NCBI GenBank assembly: GCA_029256565.1
Contig: JAQSXQ010000229.1
Span: forward strand, 1-9,570
Source of the DNA: Mycobacterium sp.
GTDB taxonomy: Bacteria; Actinomycetota; Actinomycetes; Mycobacteriales; Mycobacteriaceae
DNA: 9,570 nucleotides
Reading direction: 5' to 3'
Part shown: positions 1 through 6,531 of the stretch, in pieces
Position numbering within the stretch: position 1 is the stretch's first letter
How the letters are laid out: every line of letters starts with the position of its first letter
Notes under the pieces: generated by a model
Databases searched by the model: none
Seen by the model: only the letters and a program-made list of their open reading frames with translations
What the model was told of the DNA's origin: nothing
Made by a program: the position numbers and the translations under genes

Positions 1-60
1 GAGAACCAGCACGGCAACCGGATCGTCGAGGAGATCGGCGAAGCGCTGGAAGACGTCTAG
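1..60 (+). CDS. C-terminal end of an unidentified protein (partial)
   Basis: Frame 1 is open from the window edge to a TAG at 58-60 and reads ENQHGNRIVEEIGEALEDV. Only 19 residues are visible, acidic and probably helical, so the family cannot be named. The case for a real gene end is positional: the stop is followed within a few bases by a strong hairpin, and the next gene converges on it from the other strand, which is what the end of a plus-strand transcription unit looks like. It could also be a chance open stretch; 19 codons are not statistically meaningful alone. Confidence 0.5.
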   Translation, partial: ENQHGNRIVEEIGEALEDV

Positions 61-62
61 AG

Positions 63-117
63 ACGACTGATGCCGGGCACCGCGACGGTCGTCGCAGCAC
101 CCGGCATCAGGTGTCGT
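63..117. terminator. Bidirectional terminator-like hairpin between convergent genes
   Basis: CTGATGCCGGG at 67-77 is the exact reverse complement of CCCGGCATCAG at 100-110. Inside the loop a second perfect stem, GCGAC (82-86) with GTCGC (91-95), closes a four-base loop. ACGA (63-66) can also pair with TCGT (114-117) across a three-base bulge. There is no T-run on either side, as is common for mycobacterial hairpin terminators. It lies 3' of both the plus-strand gene ending at 60 and the minus-strand antigen 85 gene ending at 120, so it can serve both. Confidence 0.7.
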
Positions 118-119
118 AC

Positions 120-1079
120 CTAGGCGCCCAGCGTGCGCTGGATGTCAGGCTTCATGGCGTTCAACTGCGAACCCCAGTAGCCCCAGCCGTGGGTGCCGTT
201 GGGCGGGAAGTTGAACGTGCCGTTGCTTCCACCGTCAGCGGTGTACGCCTGCTGGAAGGCCTTGTTGCTGTCCTGGGTGATGTTCTCCAGCAGCTGGCCG
301 GCGATGTCGCCGCCGCCGCCGAGGTCACCCGGGCGGCCGTTGCCGGTGTACACCCAGATGCGGGTGCCGTTGGCCACGAGTCGACCGGCCTGCAGAGTCG
401 GGTCGTTGCGCTGCCACGCCGGGCCACCGCCGGGTCCCCACATCGCCGAGGCGTCGAAACCGCCTGAGTCGCGCATCGCGAAACCGACCAGCGTGGGCCA
501 GAGTCCCTGCGACAGGTTCAGGAAGCCCGAGAGCGAGCCCGCGTAGCTGAACTGACCGGGGTGGTAGGCGGCCAGGATCAGCGCCGCGCTGCCCGACATC
601 GACAGGCCCACGACGGCGTTGCCGCTTGGCGAGATTCCCTTGTTCGCCGCGAGGTACGACGGCAGCTCCGAGGTGAGGAACGTCTCCCACTGGTAGGTCT
701 GCGTGGTGCCGTTGCCGACGGCCGGGTTCTGCCAGTTGGTGTAGAAGCTCGACATGCCGCCGACGGGCATGACGACCGACAGACCGGACTCGAAGTAGTT
801 CTCGAAGGCCGCGGTCTCGATGTCCCAGCCGCTGTTGTCGTCGCGCGCACGCAGCCCGTCGAGCAGGTAGACGGCCTTGGGGCCGCCGCCCTGGAACCGG
901 ACGGGGATGTCGCGGCCCATCGCCGCCGAGGGCACCATCAGCGTCTCGACCGGGAGGCCGGGCCGCGAGTAGGCCGAAGCGGTGGCTGCGCCGCCGGCCA
1001 GGGCAACGAGCCCGGGTAGCAGCAGTGCCACCAGCGTGACGGCGGAGAGCCGTCGCATCCAACTGTGTAGGGGTCTCAT
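120..1079 (-). CDS. Antigen 85 family mycolyltransferase, secreted
   Basis: A 319-residue alpha/beta-hydrolase of the antigen 85 (Fbp) family, which moves mycolic acids between trehalose monomycolates and to arabinogalactan outside the cell membrane. Residues 1-36 form a signal peptide with basic start (MRR), hydrophobic core and cleavage after ATASA; the mature start YSRPGLPVE matches the FSRPGLPVE family start. The nucleophile elbow GLSMSG gives Ser162, and Glu265 (LLENI) and His297 (NGTHGW) complete the triad, so this is an active-type enzyme rather than the triad-less MPT51 type. The cysteine pair of Ag85A/B (ACGKAGC) is absent, as in Ag85C. The Cys in the family motif WVYCGNG is Thr245 here. 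I chose the ATG at 1079 over one 30 codons upstream (1169) because it places the signal peptide at the N terminus; AAGGA lies about 13 bases upstream, a rather long spacing. Which paralogue (A, B or C) it corresponds to is not settled. Confidence 0.93.
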   Translation of the reverse strand: MRPLHSWMRRLSAVTLVALLLPGLVALAGGAATASAYSRPGLPVETLMVPSAAMGRDIPVRFQGGGPKAVYLLDGLRARDDNSGWDIETAAFENYFESGLSVVMPVGGMSSFYTNWQNPAVGNGTTQTYQWETFLTSELPSYLAANKGISPSGNAVVGLSMSGSAALILAAYHPGQFSYAGSLSGFLNLSQGLWPTLVGFAMRDSGGFDASAMWGPGGGPAWQRNDPTLQAGRLVANGTRIWVYTGNGRPGDLGGGGDIAGQLLENITQDSNKAFQQAYTADGGSNGTFNFPPNGTHGWGYWGSQLNAMKPDIQRTLGA

Positions 1080-1228
1080 GAGGTGGTGCACATCCTTCGT
1101 GTTGCAACTGGCGTCGAACGCCTGGTCTCTTCGTTGAATCGACAGCCGGCTCGGGCCTACTCGGGCCATCGTGGGCAGCCGGTGAGCGCGAGCTGCTTAG
1201 CGCGTCACCAGGTTTCTCGCACCGGCCG

Positions 1229-1273
1229 TACTTCCCGTTACTTCGCTCGTCATTCCTTACGGTTCCGTCATAC
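1229..1273. promoter_or_regulatory. Helically phased direct repeats upstream of the antigen 85 gene
   Basis: The 223-bp gap between the regulator stop (1303) and the antigen 85 start (1079) holds, on the plus strand, TACTTC at 1229 and 1239, TCATTC at 1250 and TCATAC at 1268. The first three are spaced 10 and 11 bases apart, about one helical turn, which is a common layout for response-regulator-type operators. No convincing -10/-35 pair for the antigen 85 gene was found in the gap. The function is inferred from spacing only. Confidence 0.25.
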
Positions 1274-1302
1274 CGCCGGGGGGTTCAGCCACGCGGCACC
1301 GG

Positions 1303-4113
1303 TCATTGCGGCGGGCTGCCGATTCGCTGGGCCAGCTGCGCCCGGGAGCGGATCCCGAGCTTGCGGTAGATCTGCGTGAGGTTCGCCTCGACGGTCTTGA
1401 GGCTGATCGACAGGGCTTGGGCCAGGTCGCGGTTGCTCATGCCGTTGACGGCCAGCTCGGCCACCCGCCGCTCCGACGGGCTGAGGCCGTGCGCCGGCCC
1501 GGGGGCGGCGCCGTTCGCCAGCTCGGCCCGGGCGCGGTCCGCCCACGCCGCGGCTCCCATCCGTTCGAACTCGCGCAGCGCTGCGCCCAGCGTGTCCCTG
1601 GCTGCGCCGGCCTGTCGCTGGCGGCGTTGGAGTCGGCCCAGCAGGAGCTGGGTCCTGGCCCGGTCGAACGGCATGGGCAGTCGGTCGTGGTGCGCCATGG
1701 CCTCTTGCGCGGACCGCACGGCGCTGGGCAGTTCACGATGCGCGGCGAACCACATGGCGCGGCAGCGTGCACCGGTGGCCAGGAGTCGCGGCCGGTCGAG
1801 TCGGCGCCCGTTCGCCTCGAGCGCCTCGATGAGCGGTAGGGCGTCGTCCGCGCGGCCGACGGCGACCAGCGCTTCCACGGCGTCGGGAACGAACCACATG
1901 CTGACCACGTCGCCCGCGTGGGCGAGGTCGGCGGCGCCGTCGATCAACCGGCGCGCGGCGGTGAGCGCAGCCTCGTAGTCGGTTACGGACACCTCGGCCG
2001 CAGCCATCGCCAGCGTGGGCCATGCGGCCAGGTGCGGTGCATCACCCCGCTGCGCCAGCGCGATCGCCTCGCGAGCGTCACTGCGCGCCTCGTCGATCCG
2101 GCCGGTGTGGGCGGCGACGGTCGCGCGCAGGGTCAGCGCGATGATCCAGATCAGGTCGCCGCCCGCCATCTCGGCGCGCTGCATGGTCTCGTCGGAGAGC
2201 TGCTGGGCCTTGGCGAGGTCACCGCGCCAGATCTCGATGAGGGTCGCGTGGCCCGTCATCGCCATCAGGTCGTTCTCGGCGCCGCGTTCCGTGCAGCGCC
2301 GACGCAGGTCCTCGGCTGCGGCGGCAGCTTGGGCCAGGTTGCCGATCCACCCTTGGATGAAGACGTTGACCGCGCTGGCGCGCAGCGCGAACAGGGCGTC
2401 GGCGTCGCGGTCCTCGAGTTCGAGCGCACGGCGCAGGCCGGCGTGGTCGACGCCGCGGCCGAGGTGGAAGTCGATCGTGACGCGCATCGCGAGCGCCTGG
2501 CTGGTCAGCGACGGATCGTCGACGCGGTCTGCCAGACGCAGCGCCTCCGCGATGGACTCCAGTGCCTCGGCTGCGGCGCCGCTGTGGAACTGGGTGAAGG
2601 CCAGCAGCGTCAGGCTCGCCATCGTGGTGGCCGCGTCGGCATCGCCTTCGGCCACCGCCCGTTCTGCGAGCCGGGCGGCCTCGGCGAAGGAGTCGTCGTA
2701 GACGTGGACCCGGGCCAGCTGGATGAGTGCCCGGGCGCGCAGTGGGCAGGCCGGGAGTTCGTCGACCAGGCCGACGAGCAGGTGCCGGGCGCGGTCGGCG
2801 TCGCCCGCGCGGAAGTGGTGATCGGCTGCGCGGATCCGGCGGTGTGGGTCCGTGCTGTCGAGGGTGACGGCGAGGTCCAGCAGTTCGGCTGCCGCGGCGG
2901 GTGCGCCACGGCGACGGGCGCGGGCAGCCGCGTCGTCGAGCGCGCCCAGCGTGGCCGGGTCGGGCGCGGTGGCCGCCAGCGCCAGGTGACGGGCGCGCGG
3001 CTCGGGGTGCTCGACGATCCGCGACAGCGCGGCGTGCATGGCGCGCCTGCGCTGCGGACCGCCCAGGTCGTATGCGCCGCGCGCCAGCAGGGGATGGGTG
3101 AATCGGACGCGGTTGCCGTCGATCACGACGATGCCCTCGGTCTCCGCCGCCTCGAGTCGGTCGACCACCTCGTGCGCGCTGCGGTCGGTGACCCGGGCCA
3201 GCAGGTCGACCGTCGGCGTCCCGGCCGCCGCGGCCGCGAAGAGCATGTCCTGACTCTCTTGGTCGAGGCGGCCGAGTCGGTCACCGACGAGTTCGGCCAG
3301 CGACTCGGGCAGCGCGACGTCGTCGGGAAGAGGCCGATCACCCATCGCCCTTGCCAATTCGAGTGCATAGAACGGATTGCCGCCCGACAGTTCGGCGATG
3401 CGGGTCATCGCCGTGCGGGAGAAGGTGCGGTCGAGGTTTCCGGCCAGCACCGCCCGTAGTCCGGTCGTCTCGAATGGGCCCAACCGGATCCGCTGCACCC
3501 CGAGCAGGCTGGTGAGACGGAGCCAGGCTGCGCCCTGGCCGGCAGTGGTGTCGGTGCGCTCGGCGATCAGGATGCCGATCCGGCCCCGGAGCCGGCGCAC
3601 GGCGAACGCGACCACGGCACGCGACGAGGGGTCGAGCCACTGCGCGTCGTCGATCGCGACGAGCACCGGCGACGACGGCGTCAGCTGGTCGGCAAGGGCA
3701 AGGAACGCCGACGCGACGACCCTCTCGTCGGTCGGGGGATCGTCCCGACGGTCGTCGACGCGGTGCAGGACCCGGTCCAGCGCGATGCGCTGGACGGCGG
3801 GCAGGAGATCGAACTGGTCGGATTGGACGCCGGCGAGTAGGTCGGCGACGGCGGCGTAGGCGCCGCCCCCTTGTTCGGCGCGTGCGTCGAACACCCGGAA
3901 TCCACGCTCCGATGCCATGCCCGTCGCCGCTCGCCACAGCGTCGTCTTCCCGATGCCTGGCTCACCCTCGATCACCAGGACCGACGGGTGGGTCTCGGCA
4001 GACCGCAGGAAGTCGGCGACGGCGTGCGACTCGGTCGGTCGCTCCACCACTCGGTACGGGTAGCCGATTTTTAGCTCGGCCAAACGCGCGACTTCGTTGG
4101 AAACCACGTTCAA
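1303..4113 (-). CDS. Large ATP-binding LuxR-family (LAL) transcriptional regulator
   Basis: A 936-residue STAND/MalT-like regulator. The N-terminal NTPase domain has a Walker A motif GEPGIGKTT (residues 50-58) and a Walker B strand VLVAIDDAQWLD with Asp155-Asp156. Residues from about 350 to 870 are alanine- and leucine-rich helices typical of the TPR-like sensor region. The C-terminal 60 residues (877-936) form a LuxR/GerE helix-turn-helix with LSPSERRVAELA, GMSNRDLA, LKTVEANL and YRKLGIRSRAQLA. The length is normal for the family and the frame is unbroken. The start is uncertain: the longest reading uses TTG at 4113, GTG two codons later is possible, and neither has a clear ribosome-binding site. 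It lies 54 bases after menJ and 223 bases before the antigen 85 gene on the same strand. LAL proteins usually activate nearby genes in response to a ligand sensed by the central region; ligand and targets cannot be read here. Confidence 0.92.
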   Translation of the reverse strand: MNVVSNEVARLAELKIGYPYRVVERPTESHAVADFLRSAETHPSVLVIEGEPGIGKTTLWRAATGMASERGFRVFDARAEQGGGAYAAVADLLAGVQSDQFDLLPAVQRIALDRVLHRVDDRRDDPPTDERVVASAFLALADQLTPSSPVLVAIDDAQWLDPSSRAVVAFAVRRLRGRIGILIAERTDTTAGQGAAWLRLTSLLGVQRIRLGPFETTGLRAVLAGNLDRTFSRTAMTRIAELSGGNPFYALELARAMGDRPLPDDVALPESLAELVGDRLGRLDQESQDMLFAAAAAGTPTVDLLARVTDRSAHEVVDRLEAAETEGIVVIDGNRVRFTHPLLARGAYDLGGPQRRRAMHAALSRIVEHPEPRARHLALAATAPDPATLGALDDAAARARRRGAPAAAAELLDLAVTLDSTDPHRRIRAADHHFRAGDADRARHLLVGLVDELPACPLRARALIQLARVHVYDDSFAEAARLAERAVAEGDADAATTMASLTLLAFTQFHSGAAAEALESIAEALRLADRVDDPSLTSQALAMRVTIDFHLGRGVDHAGLRRALELEDRDADALFALRASAVNVFIQGWIGNLAQAAAAAEDLRRRCTERGAENDLMAMTGHATLIEIWRGDLAKAQQLSDETMQRAEMAGGDLIWIIALTLRATVAAHTGRIDEARSDAREAIALAQRGDAPHLAAWPTLAMAAAEVSVTDYEAALTAARRLIDGAADLAHAGDVVSMWFVPDAVEALVAVGRADDALPLIEALEANGRRLDRPRLLATGARCRAMWFAAHRELPSAVRSAQEAMAHHDRLPMPFDRARTQLLLGRLQRRQRQAGAARDTLGAALREFERMGAAAWADRARAELANGAAPGPAHGLSPSERRVAELAVNGMSNRDLAQALSISLKTVEANLTQIYRKLGIRSRAQLAQRIGSPPQ

Positions 4114-4167
4114 CAGCGCGTATTTCGTAGGGCCGCGTCGCGAAGACGCTTCACGTCATTTGCTCGA

Positions 4168-5309
4168 TCAGCTGAATGGCGGTCGGTTGTCGAGTCGGGC
4201 CGAACCGCTGCCCGCACGTCGCCACACCCTGGCGATCCAGTCGTCGTCCTCGTCGGTGACGAGGTTGCCCATCACCCGCACGGCGACGCCCATGAGGAAC
4301 GTCGACCGCATCGCGAACGGCCCCGCCGAGGGCAGGAACCGGGGGATCGTCAGCAGCAGCGCCAGCCGGCGGGCGACCGAGAAGCCCTGGGCGTAGTGCC
4401 GTCGCAGTTCAGCAGGCCAGGCGTCGGTGAAGTCGCCCGACCCGAGCATCTCGGCGGCCAGCCGCCCTGTCTCGAGGCCGTAGTCGATGCCCTCGCCGTT
4501 GAGCGGGTTCACGCACGCCGCGGCGTCGCCGATCAGTACCCAGTTGGGGCCGGCGACGCCCGAGACGGCGCCGCCCATCGGCAGCAGCGCCGACAGGCCG
4601 GCCCGCGGTTCGCCCTCGAAGCCCCACTCGTCTCGGCGTAGCTGCGTGTAGTACGACATCAGTGGCCGGAGTGCGGCATCGGCCGGGCGCTTGGTGGTGG
4701 CGAGCGCGCCGACGCCGATGTTCACCTCGCCGTTGCCGAGCGGGAAGATCCAGCCGTAGCCGGGCAGGACGTCGCCCGCGGGGGAGCGCAGCTCCAGGTG
4801 CGAGGTGATCCACGGTTCGCTCGCGCGCGGGTCGACCGGGCCCCGTCGGCGACGATCAGCTCGGCGCAGCCGATCTCGTCGCCCGAGTCGAGGATCACCG
4901 ACGTCACGCGGCCAGTCGAATCATGCCTGACGTCAACGGCTTTGGTGCCCAGCAGCATCTTGGCACCGTCGTCGGCGGCCACCGCCCGGATGCGATCGTC
5001 GAGTTCGGTGCGGGGCACCGCGCTGCTCGTCGGCGGGAACGAGGGGCCCGGCCACTCGATCTCGACGTCGGCGCCGAAGCCCGCCATCCGCAGGCCGCGG
5101 TGGGCGACTCTGCCGTCGAGCCAGTCGCCGAGGCCGAGCAATTTCAATTCGGCGATCGCCCGCGGGGTGAGCCCGTCGCCGCACGCCTTGTCGCGGGGAA
5201 ATTCCGCGGAGTCGATCACGAGGACGTCGCGACCGCCCCGCGCCGCCCAGGCAGCGGCAGCCGAACCGGCGGGCCCGGCCCCGATCACGACCACGTCATG
5301 CCGAATCAT
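4168..5309 (-). pseudogene. menJ: MenJ-like menaquinone reductase (geranylgeranyl reductase family), disrupted by an internal deletion
   Basis: MenJ is an FAD enzyme that saturates one isoprene unit of the menaquinone side chain. The N-terminal part (ATG 5309) has the dinucleotide-binding motif GAGPAG (residues 10-15), the family motif PRDKACGDGL (38-47), and reads normally to IVADGARS (residue 159). It then leaves frame and stops at 4722, giving a predicted 195-residue product with a nonsense tail. The rest resumes in another frame at about 4836, with PWITSHLEL, PGYGWIFPL, the FAD motif LIGDAAACVNPLNGEG, and ends RPPFS. Together the two parts have about 380 residues; the family has about 408. 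From memory of Rv0561c, the segment beginning about LGRKLGRRWHRETVYG is missing, so this is a deletion of about 75-80 bases, congruent to 1 modulo 3, at 4829-4837, not a simple miscall. No transposon is seen. It is either real decay or an assembly error. The gene is divergent from grcC. Confidence 0.88.
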
Positions 5310-5311
5310 GC

Positions 5312-5419
5312 CCCGGGTCGCTCCGCTCCTGCCCGCTGCAACCACACCCCGGGTCGCTCCGCTCCTGCCCGCCGAAATCTCTCCCCCGGTCGCTCCGCTC
5401 CTGCCCGCCGTAGCCGCCA
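5312..5419. repeat. Three tandem 36-bp units in the menJ/grcC divergent region
   Basis: Units begin at 5312, 5348 and 5384 with an exact 36-bp period. Each has a 25-bp core containing GGTCGCTCCGCTCCTGCC, identical in units 1 and 2 and with one mismatch in unit 3, followed by an 11-bp variable part. On the menJ strand each core reads GGGCAGGAGCGGAGCGACC, carrying two GGAG Shine-Dalgarno-like tracts. Since 36 is a multiple of three the array is open on both strands, reading AGRSGATRG toward menJ. The copy next to menJ ends at ATG (5309); the next copy ends at an in-frame GTG (5345). It occupies most of the 132-bp gap, so it probably affects menJ initiation or expression. Confidence 0.9.
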
Positions 5420-5429
5420 CACTCCCCAG

Positions 5430-5441
5430 TATGTTGGACCC
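5430..5441 (+). promoter_or_regulatory. Predicted -10 element for a leaderless grcC transcript
   Basis: TATGTT (5430-5435) fits the mycobacterial -10 pattern TANNNT and is followed by exactly six bases (GGACCC) before the ATG at 5442, which places the expected transcription start on the A of the start codon. No -35 box is evident, and there is no normally spaced ribosome-binding site, although GGA at 5436 is a weak alternative. The same geometry occurs at two other genes in this window. Confidence 0.5.
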
Positions 5442-6449
5442 ATGAAGACACCGGCGACCGTGGTCGCGGGCGTGGACTTCGGCGATGCAGATTTCGCCGC
5501 GCGAGTGCGCGACGGAGTGGCGCGTGTCGAAGATCTGATGGCCACCGAGCTGGGCAAGTCCGACGAGCTGATGGCCGAGGCCGTCCAGCACCTGTTCAAG
5601 GCGGGCGGCAAGCGCTTCCGTCCGCTGTTCACCGTGCTGTCGGCGCAACTCGGGCCGGACCCGGACGCGTGGCAGGTGACCGTTGCCGGTGCGGTGATCG
5701 AGCTGGTGCACCTCGCGACGCTCTATCACGACGACGTCATGGACGAGGCCCAGGTGCGTCGCGGCGCCGACTCCGCCAATGCGCGGTGGGGCAACAACAT
5801 CGCGATCCTGGCCGGTGACTACCTGTTCGCGACGGCGTCGCGGCTGGTGTCGCGGCTCGGCCCGGAGGCCGTGCGGATCATCGCCGACACCTTCGCCGAA
5901 CTCGTGACCGGCCAGATGCGCGAGACGCGCGGCGTGCCCGAGAACACCGACTCCGTCGAGCACTACCTCAAGGTGGTGTACGAGAAGACCGCGTGCCTGA
6001 TCGCCGCGTCGGGCCGGTTCGGGGCGACGTTCTCCGGCGCCGACGACGAGCAGATCGAACGGTTGTCGCGGATCGGCGGCATCGTCGGCACCGCGTTCCA
6101 GATCTCCGACGACGTCATCGACATCGACAGCGATCCCGACGAATCCGGCAAGGTGCCCGGGACCGACCTGCGCGAGGGCGTGCACACGCTGCCCGTGCTC
6201 TACGCGCTGCGCGAGACCGGCCCGGACGCCGAGCGGCTGCGGACGCTGCTCTCGGGACCGGTGGAGGACGACGCAGACCTGGCCGAGGCGCTCGCGCTGT
6301 TGCGTTCGTCACGCGGCATCGTCGAGGCCAAGGCGACCGTGGCGCAGTACGCCGCGGACGCTCGCAGCGAGCTGGCCAAATTGCCTGCCGGCCCCGGCCG
6401 GGACGCACTGGCTGGTCTCGTCGAGTACACCGTCAACCGGCACGGCTGA
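5442..6449 (+). CDS. grcC1: All-trans polyprenyl diphosphate synthase, long-chain type
   Basis: A 335-residue trans-isoprenyl diphosphate synthase that extends an allylic diphosphate with isopentenyl diphosphate units. It shows GGKRFRP (residues 55-61), the first aspartate-rich motif DDVMD (97-101) and the second DDVID (223-227), which bind the Mg-diphosphate substrates. The fourth and fifth positions before the first motif are Thr93 and Ala92; small residues there are typical of synthases making long chains. The length is normal and the frame intact. It corresponds by content and neighbours to M. tuberculosis grcC1 (Rv0562), and the likely role is the menaquinone side chain, fitting the divergent menJ; the exact chain length cannot be read. 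I chose ATG 5442 because the first residues resemble the family start and a -10-like element sits just upstream. An upstream in-frame open stretch runs through the repeat array and antisense to menJ, and is not credible coding sequence. The stop is 82 bases before htpX. Confidence 0.93.
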   Translation: MKTPATVVAGVDFGDADFAARVRDGVARVEDLMATELGKSDELMAEAVQHLFKAGGKRFRPLFTVLSAQLGPDPDAWQVTVAGAVIELVHLATLYHDDVMDEAQVRRGADSANARWGNNIAILAGDYLFATASRLVSRLGPEAVRIIADTFAELVTGQMRETRGVPENTDSVEHYLKVVYEKTACLIAASGRFGATFSGADDEQIERLSRIGGIVGTAFQISDDVIDIDSDPDESGKVPGTDLREGVHTLPVLYALRETGPDAERLRTLLSGPVEDDADLAEALALLRSSRGIVEAKATVAQYAADARSELAKLPAGPGRDALAGLVEYTVNRHG

Positions 6450-6488
6450 CGGTTAGGAACCGCGACACCCCCTCAGGCGTTTGAATCA

Positions 6489-6502
6489 TCGAAGGACTTC
6501 GA
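6489..6502. promoter_or_regulatory. Small near-palindrome upstream of htpX
   Basis: TCGAAG-GA-CTTCGA is a six-base inverted repeat around a two-base centre, in the 82-bp gap between grcC and htpX, 29 bases before the htpX start codon. It could be a repressor site or chance. No clear -10 element was identified in the gap, so htpX may also be read through from grcC. Confidence 0.2.
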
Positions 6503-6513
6503 GTTTCACGTAC

Positions 6514-6520
6514 AAGGAGG
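6514..6520 (+). promoter_or_regulatory. Strong ribosome-binding site fixing the htpX start
   Basis: AAGGAGG is a full anti-Shine-Dalgarno match, 11 bases before ATG 6532, slightly longer than usual. It supports the start reading MTWHPHANR, which is the family start, over the longer open frame from 6481. It contrasts with the neighbouring leaderless-type genes, which lack such a site. Confidence 0.75.
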
Positions 6521-6531
6521 TTGGCCCGCCG

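Noticed and set aside
1273..1314. Terminator for the LuxR-type gene from CCGCCG (1273-1278) pairing with CGGCGG (1309-1314).
   Set aside because: The stem is only six bases with a 30-base loop that includes the stop codon; such pairs are expected by chance in GC-rich DNA.
1918..3459. A 513-residue plus-strand open frame.
   Set aside because: It is antisense to the LuxR-type regulator, whose Walker and helix-turn-helix motifs are clear; such long shadow frames are normal at this GC content.
4722..4725. GTGA overlap between the stop of the broken menJ front part and an in-frame GTG for the rear part, resembling translational coupling.
   Set aside because: The GTG is an internal valine of a conserved motif (GEVNIGVG); starting there would discard more conserved sequence, so the overlap is accidental.
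5312..5419. Possible CRISPR array.
   Set aside because: Three cores are separated by only 11 bases, the period keeps a coding frame, and no cas genes are near; it is a tandem repeat.
4923..5441. Long upstream in-frame extension of grcC on the plus strand.
   Set aside because: It runs antisense to conserved menJ and through the 36-bp repeats; the family-like start and -10 element favour ATG 5442.
4722..6185. A 487-residue minus-strand open frame spanning the grcC region and the first part of menJ.
   Set aside because: Upstream of 5309 it is antisense to grcC, whose motifs are unambiguous; only the last 195 codons are the real (broken) menJ start.
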